Assembly: GCA_937991535.1 (NCBI GenBank)
Contig: CALKHN010000003.1
Span: 1-64,000 of the forward strand
Length of the DNA stretch: 64,000 nt
Direction of reading: 5' to 3'
Source of the DNA: an uncultured Sphingobacteriales bacterium
GTDB lineage: Bacteria > Bacteroidota > Bacteroidia > Chitinophagales > Chitinophagaceae
The notes below the pieces were generated by a model. It ran no database searches and was not told the DNA's origin. It worked only from the letters and a program-made list of their open reading frames with translations. Positions 9,501 through 16,119 of the stretch are shown here, piece after piece. Positions within the stretch are counted from its first letter, which is position 1. Each line of letters starts with the position of its first letter. A program made the position numbers and the translations under genes.

Positions 9501-11042
9501 TGTGTCCTCCACTTCCAGGATAACCTGGTTATCCTGGCCATATACCGAAACCGTAATTTTTCCTTTAAATGTATATTTAAATGCGTTCGACAATAAATTA
9601 AAAACAATTTTTTCCCACATCTCTCTATCTGCATATACAGGGTCTTTAATGGGCTGTGTTCTTATGTCCAGTTCCAGCCCGGCCTTTTCAATGGTGGAAC
9701 GAAAATTATCTGCCAGTTTAGTGGTGAACGATACGATGTCTGTTAAGGAATAACGGGCCATCATTCTCCCCGACTCAATACGGCTAAAATCGAGAAGATT
9801 ATTTACCAATTTAAGCAACCGCATGGCATTGCGATGCGTGGTTTCAAGATTTTGCCTTTCGCTGCTTCCCAGCCTGTCTTCCGGGGCGTTGATCAGTTCT
9901 TCCAGGGGTCCAAGCATTAGGGTAAGCGGGGTGCGGAATTCGTGGCTGATATTGGAAAAGAAAACGGTTTTTGCTTTATCAAGCTCTTCGAGTGCGCCGG
10001 TTCGGTTTCGTTCTGTTTCAAAAATGCGGCTATTATTGATTCCCGATCCTATTTGATCGGCGATAAGCTTAAAAAAACTTTGATACTTATCGTCAAGAAT
10101 GCGATAAGGATTGATGCCCACTTTTAGAATTGCGTACGGCACTTTTTGCTGGCTGTGCGCTACCGGTAATAAGAGGGCTTTCCGAATAGCGCTGTCCCAC
10201 GCGCCGGTAGGTAAGTTTCCAAACCGTTCAAGCAAATCATCAGAGATTACAGGCACGTTCCCCCGGGCTGCGTCGGCCAAACCGTGAAACCGGAGTGCAT
10301 GTTTATCCAGGTCAATTTCATCAGGAAAAAACGCTTCCAGTTCCTTCGATGTTTTATCCGCCAGCGAAAGCTTTTTTCCGTCGCGGCTCACTTCATAAAT
10401 AACGGCAAAAGGAAAGTCTCCGGGGTTTTGTTTAATTACTTCAATGCTTTTCTGATATACCTCCAGGTCGCCTGTGAGATTTAAAATGTTTTTACCAAGA
10501 TTGGTGAGTGTTTGTTGTTGTCTCTCCGCAATTACCGCATTCGTGGTTTCTGTAACGGCGCAAAAAATGCCTTCTAACTTGTTGGTCTCACCATAAACCG
10601 CACTGTAAGAAAAGGTGAAATAACATTCTTCAGGAAAGCCATTCCTGTGAAGCAGTAGCAGTTGATTATCGGACCAGGTAGCTTTTCCGGTTTGAAGCAC
10701 ACTCTCCAGCATGGGGCCAATAATATGCCATATCTCCGGCCAAACTTCCTTCCCTTTTTTACCCAGGGCATGCGGGTGCTTTGCGCCGAGTATAACGCTA
10801 TATGCGTCGTTGTAAATCTTTATCAGATCTTTTCCCCACCAAACCACCATAGGGAATTTGGAATTGAGGCATAAACTAACGGCCGTGCGCAAACTTTGAG
10901 GCCATTTTTCAACCGAACCCAATGAGGTTTTGGTCCAGTCGAAATTCCGCATACGCTCAGTCATCTCACCACCCCCGGAAATGAAATGCATATCATCAGT
11001 TATAGATTGTATTGTAGACATAAGTTGAGGAGGCTTATCCAT
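6558..11042 (-). CDS. Giant hybrid sensor histidine kinase with two kinase cores
   Basis: 1494 aa, no clear membrane segment, so probably a soluble sensor. Domains in order: PAS-like (about 30-165), GAF-like (about 175-345), HisKA with His367 in SHEFRTP, HATPase (to about 590; DTGVGIPEKE, GSGIGLSL), REC with Asp683 in DIMMPVMDG, several PAS/PAC domains (about 770-1255), then a second HisKA with His1277 in SHELKTP and a second HATPase (VKDFGIGIDKSK, GLGLGLYI). Having two full kinase modules around an internal receiver is uncommon and suggests an internal phosphorelay or integration of two signals. The last phosphate acceptor is probably the overlapping REC gene at 6181. Signal unknown. Confidence 0.92.
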   Translation of the reverse strand: MDKPPQLMSTIQSITDDMHFISGGGEMTERMRNFDWTKTSLGSVEKWPQSLRTAVSLCLNSKFPMVVWWGKDLIKIYNDAYSVILGAKHPHALGKKGKEVWPEIWHIIGPMLESVLQTGKATWSDNQLLLLHRNGFPEECYFTFSYSAVYGETNKLEGIFCAVTETTNAVIAERQQQTLTNLGKNILNLTGDLEVYQKSIEVIKQNPGDFPFAVIYEVSRDGKKLSLADKTSKELEAFFPDEIDLDKHALRFHGLADAARGNVPVISDDLLERFGNLPTGAWDSAIRKALLLPVAHSQQKVPYAILKVGINPYRILDDKYQSFFKLIADQIGSGINNSRIFETERNRTGALEELDKAKTVFFSNISHEFRTPLTLMLGPLEELINAPEDRLGSSERQNLETTHRNAMRLLKLVNNLLDFSRIESGRMMARYSLTDIVSFTTKLADNFRSTIEKAGLELDIRTQPIKDPVYADREMWEKIVFNLLSNAFKYTFKGKITVSVYGQDNQVILEVEDTGVGIPEKELPHMFERFHRVQQVTGRTHEGSGIGLSLTHELIHLHGGTISVKSREEKGSVFRVSIPSGNAHLPVSQINNAHEGIEDVISDAYIEDSFALDGNFNPKVRIPTGDKNENSGAPRILIVDDNADMRNYLQSLLGKKYNVLTAGNGMDALHVIRSENPLVVLSDIMMPVMDGIRLTAEIKRNRHTEQIPVMLITARAGEESRIAGYETGADDYLVKPFSARELLARVQTQIRIAQTRKHIERQLNNLFEQAPVAIAVMHGPHFIIEVINEMALLIVGRSRERLIYKPVFEAIPEARSQGFEAIFSSVFKTGKRMVIEEIETRLLRNGNEDTIFAKLVIEPLHKEDGSILGIMVAAHDITEHVTARKKIEASELRYRQLIQSISVALYTCDKEGRILLYNQAAVELWGREPKVGTELWSGSWKIFQPNGELLPLDKCPMAVVLKYGRIETFKIIIERPDGTRRHVLPYPQLIANDEGEITGAINLLLDITENTKIREDLQLSEERYGNIIRQVEAGIAQTDITGRFIAVNEQYCHLVGRSGDALLEMCIGDVTHPDDWQQNMILLKHCVEEGKSFTIEKRYLRPDGAVVWVNNSVSLIKGPDNLSFLTAVSVDITESKKMEALLIESENRFRNLSNTIPVIIWMADNSGNCTYLNKQWYDFTGQTPEIALGNGWLNAVYPSDRELATGAFFDAKPKKTPFVMEFRLKDEKGNYHWFLNSGLPNYNEDGSFEGYIGSCTDITDNKKLSQQKDEFMSIVSHELKTPVTSLKAFTQLMEMKFSTAGDDASSAIMRRMDMQITKLNTLISDLLDITRMDEGKLAFKQEIFSFTGLVNETVEELQRIATSHTIVTEIFFHCLLTGDRERTGQVLTNFITNAIKYSPGASKIVVRVTMLDDSVICAVKDFGIGIDKSKQSRIFSRFYRVEGEKFDTFPGLGLGLYISAEIIRKQSGKIWFDSEPGKGSTFYFSLTVNKDQNK

Positions 11043-11130
11043 TAAATCGTTGTAGTAATCAGGACGGGTTAAGTTAAGATTTTATTTATTGTGCAGGCAT
11101 ATAAAAATAAAATCTTTAGAATTAGACAGA

Positions 11131-11253
11131 TCAGCCGCAAAGCATATTGTGCCCTGATGCCTTTCTTTCACTGAGATAACCGATCGCTATGCCGGCTCTT
11201 TCCTGGGCAAACAAAATGGCTACTGCTTTGTCAATGCCGCTGTCGCCACCGGT
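11131..11253 (-). pseudogene. Remnant of a short-chain dehydrogenase (N-terminal piece)
   Basis: In the minus frame next to that of the ligase, 40 codons read TGGDSGIDKAVAILFAQE and then AIGYLSE before a stop. This closely follows the cofactor-binding start of SDR enzymes of the TGGDSGIGRA type, with Asp in place of the last Gly. There is no start codon, an in-frame stop lies directly before it, and the protein ends after one beta-alpha-beta unit. It overlaps the last codons of the ligase gene in another frame, which points to a deletion junction. Confidence 0.65.
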
Positions 11254-12922
11254 TTAACGCTACTTTATTTCGAAGTTTATTGCTTCTCTTTTCGGGGTGT
11301 ACATCCTGTGCTTTTTTATCTTCCCGCATGCCTTCAAAAGAAGGATGCCGCATTACACCATCTGTAGTCATCCCGGTATACGACACCTCGCAGATCAATT
11401 TTGGTTTGAGCCATGTGACCGTTGCCCGGGGAGGGTTGTGGCGAAAGCGGGAAGACTTGTTCACATCGGGCTCAAAATCAAAAGGATTGGTTTTTGTAAT
11501 GAGGGGCTTAAATTTTTTCATCATTTCTTTCTGCATTTCATCCGAAAAACCAGTCCCGATTTTACCGGTATATACCAGCTTGTTCTTTTCGTATACGCCT
11601 GCCAGTAAGGCGCTGAAATGTTTAGGACTGCCTTCATTTTTCGTATAACCCCCAATTACCACTTCATGCCGTTTGGCTGCTTTTATTTTAAGCCATTCTT
11701 TCGATCTTGCCCCTGGAAAATACAATGAATCCGTTCTTTTTGCTATAATGCCTTCGAGCCTCATTTTTTTGGCTGCTTCAAAAAATTCGGTTCCGGTAGT
11801 AGTAAAGGTCTGGCTGATTTGTATTATAGGATGATCGGGAAGAATAGCCGTTAATTTTTCTCTTCTTTCAATCAACGGAAGTTCCATAAGCGAGTAACCA
11901 TCCAGCCACAACAGGTCAAACACATAAAATTTCAGCTCGCCATCGGCTTCGCTCCGCCTGTTTTGCAGGTTGCCAAAATTGGACAATCCCTCTTCGTCAG
12001 CTACTATAATCTCCCCGTCGAGTATGGCATTTAACTTCATGTTTTTCAATACATCGTAAACAGGGTAAAACTTTTCATTGAAAGATTTATCATTTCGCGA
12101 ACGGAGGTTTATACTTTTGTTGTTGAGCAAGGCGATGGTGCGGTATCCATCCCATTTAATTTCGTAGAGCCAGCCCTGTTCATTAAAAGGTTTGTCTACA
12201 AGAGTGGCCAACATTGGTTGAAGCCTTTTGGGAAACTTCATCTTTTTACCCGTTTTGGCTATTGCTTTTTTGGGGGGAGACAGCTTAGCCGTTTTTTTTA
12301 CTGCACCCGAACTTTTGGTTGCTTTTCCATAAACGGCTGATAAGTCATCGCTTTCAATTTGTTTTAAGGTTCTGCCCGAAATCACGGATCTTTCTTTTTT
12401 CAGTATTTCCGTGGTCTTGGCATATTTGTCTTTCACTTTCATTAGCAACCATGCATTTTCGTCCCGGTACGAAGATTTTACGAGCGCATATTGACCTTTC
12501 AACTTTTCTCCGTTGAGGTTAAAAACGAGTTTGCCCTTATGCAGTTGGTGCAGCAATTCTTTTTCTGCTTCTTTTTTCCCCGCAAAATTTCCTTCTGCCG
12601 GTTTATAAGTGCCCTCATCCCAAACCAGTACAGTGCCGCCGCCATATTGCCCTTTTGGTATGATGCCTTCAAAAGTCCGGTAATTGAAAGGGTGATCTTC
12701 CACCATCATGGCCAGGCGCTTAACCGAAGGATCTGTAGAGGGTCCCTTTGGTACCGCCCAGCTTTTGAGCACTCCGTCCATTTCGAGTCTGAAATCGTAA
12801 TGCAGGTTGGTGGCAGCATGTTTTTGAATAACAAAAATCAGTTCATCGCCGCTGGATATTCCACCTGTAGGTTCAGGCGTTTTAGAAAAAGTACGTTTCT
12901 TTTTATAAGTACTAAGTGACAT
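11231..12922 (-). CDS. ligD: ATP-dependent DNA ligase LigD (phosphoesterase + ligase, no polymerase)
   Basis: 563 aa. Residues about 25-165 are the LigD 3'-phosphoesterase domain (FVIQKHAATNLHYDFRLE with His35, His41 and Asp43; VEDHPFNY). A Lys-rich linker at about 200-230 leads to the nucleotidyltransferase domain, with catalytic Lys256 in YEIKWDGYR, then DGEIIV and EGIIAKR motifs and an OB-fold C-terminus. LigD works with Ku in non-homologous end joining. The primase/polymerase domain found in many LigD proteins is absent; such short versions do exist. The last residues (about 540-563) are basic and run into an SDR remnant in another frame, so the original C-terminus may have been lost. No ku gene lies in the window. 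Confidence 0.9.
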   Translation of the reverse strand: MSLSTYKKKRTFSKTPEPTGGISSGDELIFVIQKHAATNLHYDFRLEMDGVLKSWAVPKGPSTDPSVKRLAMMVEDHPFNYRTFEGIIPKGQYGGGTVLVWDEGTYKPAEGNFAGKKEAEKELLHQLHKGKLVFNLNGEKLKGQYALVKSSYRDENAWLLMKVKDKYAKTTEILKKERSVISGRTLKQIESDDLSAVYGKATKSSGAVKKTAKLSPPKKAIAKTGKKMKFPKRLQPMLATLVDKPFNEQGWLYEIKWDGYRTIALLNNKSINLRSRNDKSFNEKFYPVYDVLKNMKLNAILDGEIIVADEEGLSNFGNLQNRRSEADGELKFYVFDLLWLDGYSLMELPLIERREKLTAILPDHPIIQISQTFTTTGTEFFEAAKKMRLEGIIAKRTDSLYFPGARSKEWLKIKAAKRHEVVIGGYTKNEGSPKHFSALLAGVYEKNKLVYTGKIGTGFSDEMQKEMMKKFKPLITKTNPFDFEPDVNKSSRFRHNPPRATVTWLKPKLICEVSYTGMTTDGVMRHPSFEGMREDKKAQDVHPEKRSNKLRNKVALNRWRQRH

Positions 12923-13010
12923 GAAATAAACTGTTTAAAATACATGCCAAAAAATAAATTGCAGACACAGGTTTCAGAATATACAGGATGTTTTTGCAAA
13001 TGATATGGTA

Positions 13011-13100
13011 TTATCTTTTGTTTTCGCCCATCACAGCATATCGCCCGAATAATTCGCTGAATGTATCGCCGGATGTCTGTTCGGACAGGATAAGCTTCAT
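13011..13100 (-). other. Short reading frame, possible gene remnant
   Basis: 29 codons from an ATG at 13100, reading MKLILSEQTSGDTFSELFG and ending in ENKR. It stays open about 8 codons further upstream. Composition is protein-like rather than random, but I recognise no family. It lies between the ligase start and a truncated SDR gene, in an area with other decayed genes. It may be the tail of a lost gene or chance. Confidence 0.25.
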
Positions 13101-13185
13101 GGCATGATTTGTGAATTCTATAGATCAGGAAAGCCCGAATGAGCAGCAACTTCATATACACTTTACATCAAATAAATTATTTGTA

Positions 13186-13524
13186 ATGGAAGAATATCTT
13201 CACTATGCATTAATTACAGGAGCTGCAGATGAGGAAAACCATGGACTGGCTGATCTTTTTGCAGAAGATGGATTTAACCTGGTAATAATGGCGGGAGATC
13301 ATGAAGATTTGAGTAATATAACCGGGGAATTAAAGCAACAATACGGGATTAAAGTAATAGCTATTTCAAAAGATCTGTTTTTGTCAAAAAATGTTTTGGG
13401 ATCGTATAATGAACTTATCACTGCTGATATTCAGATTGATTTACTGGTATCGGTACAGGGGCGCATGCATATGGTAAGTTTATTAAAACCCATATTTAAA
13501 AAAGATGACCGGCTGCTCAATTAA
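13186..13524 (+). pseudogene. Truncated SDR-like protein
   Basis: 112 aa from the ATG at 13186; a GTG at 13111 would add 25 residues that do not look like family sequence. The protein starts like an SDR (YALITGAA, then GLADLFAEDGFNLVIMAG and LKQQYGIKVIAISKDL), but the Gly-rich TGxxxGxG loop is degenerate and the chain stops after about 110 residues. Full SDR enzymes are about 250 aa, with the Ser-Tyr-Lys catalytic residues after residue 130, so this cannot be an active enzyme. It is a decayed gene, or less likely a small protein reusing the fold's first half. Confidence 0.55.
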
Positions 13525-13559
13525 TCTGATCTTTAAAATACAGCTCAATCATTTACCTA

Positions 13560-13928
13560 ATGGAAAGTACTCCCGGAAAGAAAAACATAGTAGTTACTGA
13601 TGACGATCCGGGCATACGGGATATTTTCAAAATAATTTTTGAATCAGCAGGTTATAATGTACAAGTGATAACAAATGGAGACGATCTCCTGAATAATAAA
13701 TTTGATATTCCTGATCTTTTTTTACTTGATAAACAATTATCCGGTGTTGATGGCATTGACGTTTGCCGGTATTTGAAGAGGCAAAAAACAACATCCCATT
13801 TACCTGTTATAATGATTTCGGCAAATCCTCATATTGCCAAATTGTCTAAGGAAGCAGGAGCAGATGCTTATATTGAAAAACCTTTTGAAGTTAAATATTT
13901 GCTTGAAATGGTGGAAAGATATATTTGA
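13560..13928 (+). CDS. Single-domain response regulator (REC only)
   Basis: 122 aa, one receiver domain: acidic cluster TDDDPG, phospho-acceptor Asp57 in LLDKQLSGVDG, Ser in MISANP, and Lys in EKPFE. No output domain. It is clearly paralogous to the REC protein at 6181 (shared SGVDG.D.CR.LK pattern). No kinase is adjacent, so it may take phosphate from the large hybrid kinase at 6558-11042 (inference). It sits 35 nt behind the truncated SDR. Confidence 0.92.
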   Translation: MESTPGKKNIVVTDDDPGIRDIFKIIFESAGYNVQVITNGDDLLNNKFDIPDLFLLDKQLSGVDGIDVCRYLKRQKTTSHLPVIMISANPHIAKLSKEAGADAYIEKPFEVKYLLEMVERYI

Positions 13929-14003
13929 AATCTCCCTGCCGGCTTTCCGCAATAAATCCGGGGCAACCCATTTTTTACTGAAGAGGGGAAATATTTCTAC
14001 AGT

Positions 14004-14588
14004 ATCTTTTTCTCAAACGGCAATGCAATCTTTTCTGCAATACAATGAGTTTTTATTTGGTAAAATCCATGGCAGAAAAATTGACTTATTAGCTGAATAT
14101 ATTGACAATGGAAATATTAACGTGGTATATATTGCCACTCCTCATACCCTGCATCACGGGCAGGTTATGAAATGTTTGCAGCATCGTATAGCGGTGCTAT
14201 GTGAGAAGCCGCTCACTATTAATGAAATCCAGTGCAAAGAACTGGTAGATACAGCCCGTGTAATGCAAACTTTTTTAATGGGCAAAATTGTTTCCATCAG
14301 GGCATCTATGGGGTACAAAGCACCGCCCGATCCCGAAAACCATCGTTTTTTGGCCCGCATTGGGTGGAGGCTCTCTGCTTGATCTTGGGGTATACCCTGT
14401 TTTTCCTGCGCTACTGATATTGGGTGCGCCCGATATCATTAAAGCAGTGGGAACCTTATCGGGAGAGGGGGTAGACGAAACCTGCTCGGTGCTATTTCAC
14501 TATATCGCATACTTTTAGCATTGAACTGATAAAAATAATGGATGAGATCAGAAGCCAGGTAAACGTTAGTTACTCCATGCATGAATAG
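14004..14588 (+). pseudogene. Gfo/Idh/MocA-family oxidoreductase, decayed
   Basis: Pieces of one NAD(P)-dependent dehydrogenase lie in three frames. Frame one, to about 14280, has INVVYIATPHTLHHGQ and VLCEKPLTIN, the family's hallmark segment, then jumps straight to SIRASMGYKAPPDPENHRF with about 25 residues missing. The next frame (to 14518) has GGGSLLDLGVYPVF and DETCSVLFHY. A third frame (14517-14588) gives IELIKIMDEIRSQ and a stop, the usual C-terminus. The Rossmann GxGxxA start and much of the C-terminal domain are gone. The gene is dead by at least two frameshifts and several deletions. Confidence 0.8.
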
Positions 14589-14681
14589 GGGCTTAAAAAA
14601 AAAGAAGTATTTTTCCGAAGTGTATAAAGTTGTAGTGATCTGCTATTCATATTCATTAACGAAACAAGCGGGCAACAACAG

Positions 14682-14855
14682 TTACTTTCTTTTTACTTTT
14701 GAAATAATCCATAGTATAAGCACTACAACAACCGCCACCAAAAAGAAGGCCCACCACATTCCGGCTTTAAAAATAGCTTCCACTGCATTGCAACCACTGA
14801 ATAAAAAAACAGTAGCCATAGAAATCACTGCGGGAAATAATCTTTGTTTGTTCAT
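14682..14855 (-). CDS. Small lipoprotein with one transmembrane helix
   Basis: 57 aa from the ATG at 14855; the frame also has ATGs at 14867 and 14882. It has a signal with lipobox FLFSGC, then NAVEAIFKAGMW and a strongly hydrophobic helix ending in basic residues (SKVKRK). Similar tiny proteins recur in Bacteroidota genomes. No function is known to me. It follows the esterase gene closely on the same strand and may be co-transcribed. Confidence 0.6.
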   Translation of the reverse strand: MNKQRLFPAVISMATVFLFSGCNAVEAIFKAGMWWAFFLVAVVVVLILWIISKVKRK

Positions 14856-14882
14856 ACTGATCATTTGCATGATGAATTTCAA

Positions 14883-15821
14883 TTATTGTACCATTTCCAA
14901 TAACTCATCATACAAAAAATTCGCAGCAAACTGACCTGCCTCCTCCCATCGGTTCCTGGCTGCTTTGCCTGCCCACAGGGGATTGAATCTTTTTTGCAGT
15001 TCATGTCCATAGCCCTCATATACTTTTAAACGGCTGGGAATGTGCAGAGCATCTGCGTTTTTATGGATAATAGCACTTCCGTATATGCCATTGTCTGTTT
15101 TGTTAAATGGTACTATCCTGTCTTTGCTGCCATGCACACTAACGATAGGCACCCTGGCATTTTTTAACCAACTGGTATCAAACATGCCACCCCAGAAATT
15201 GATTACAGCAGCTATCTTCAGGGGATTGCTTGCAGAGGATGCAAGATATGAAAGAGGCGCAGGGTGCACGCGATGTTTCATTAAAGTTGCATTGCTGTAA
15301 ACCGACTGCAGGGCTATCATCCCTCCTGCAGAATTACCGGCCAATATAATACGGCTGGTATCAATGCCGTACAGGTTGTGATTTTGTTTGAAAAAAGAAA
15401 CCGCCAGGCTGATATCTTCCATAGCGGCTGAACAGGCATTTACCAAAGCGTTGAAATCGGATAAAGTCTTTTCCTTGCTTAATCTGTAGTTTACGGCAGC
15501 GCATACATAACCCCGTTGTGCAAAACGTTTGCTCCACAGGGGCGTTCCTCTTGATTTTTTATTGCCGAATTTAAAGCCGCCACCGTGCATCCAAATGATC
15601 AGTGGCCGGCTGGCGCAGGTATCATTTTCAGGCTGGTATAAGTCGATTTGGTAGTATTTTTCTTTTGTATTGTCAGTAGAATTGGGCCGGTAAAGAACAT
15701 TGTTTTCTACTTTAATATTTGTAAAAACCAGGTCTTTATACCGGGTGGTTTGCCACTGACCACCATAAAGAGGCAGTGCTGCGCACGTTATGATACAACT
15801 CGTAATAAATAAGTTAAGCAT
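14883..15821 (-). CDS. Secreted alpha/beta-hydrolase, esterase
   Basis: 312 aa with an N-terminal signal sequence. The oxyanion-hole motif MHGGGF is at residues 78-83, nucleophile Ser164 in GNSAGG, Asp234 in HGSKDRIVPF and His273 in EGYGHEL, giving a complete Ser-Asp-His triad. The pattern fits the hormone-sensitive-lipase/BD-FAE-like carboxylesterases that hydrolyse short acyl esters, possibly acetylated sugars, in the periplasm. Exact substrate unknown. The downstream small lipoprotein gene starts within 30 nt. Confidence 0.85.
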   Translation of the reverse strand: MLNLFITSCIITCAALPLYGGQWQTTRYKDLVFTNIKVENNVLYRPNSTDNTKEKYYQIDLYQPENDTCASRPLIIWMHGGGFKFGNKKSRGTPLWSKRFAQRGYVCAAVNYRLSKEKTLSDFNALVNACSAAMEDISLAVSFFKQNHNLYGIDTSRIILAGNSAGGMIALQSVYSNATLMKHRVHPAPLSYLASSASNPLKIAAVINFWGGMFDTSWLKNARVPIVSVHGSKDRIVPFNKTDNGIYGSAIIHKNADALHIPSRLKVYEGYGHELQKRFNPLWAGKAARNRWEEAGQFAANFLYDELLEMVQ

Positions 15822-16119
15822 GGTTAAAGTTAAGCGTACAATTGATGAATGACAACACTACGTTATATTTCGGCAGGATACCGGTAAAAGAAGGTCTGGT
15901 TTCAAAAAATAGCTTATTTTGACAAATAGTTTGAACTTTAAAGCAGCCATTACCCGTTTAATTTCCTGATATATAGAGAAGGTAATCTCCGCATCTTTAA
16001 ATAAAGCTACCCTACAGTACAGGTAGGTTCATTAAAAGAAAATGCTAATCTTTGGAAGTAATGAAAAAGTTTCTGCCCGGTTTGCCGGTAATTTTATAAG
16101 TAAATTTTAATGCTCAATT

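Noticed and set aside
12838..13161. 107-codon minus frame at the ligase start
   Set aside because: It overlaps the ligase N-terminus in another frame; only a 29-codon frame in this area looked protein-like and is listed separately at low confidence.
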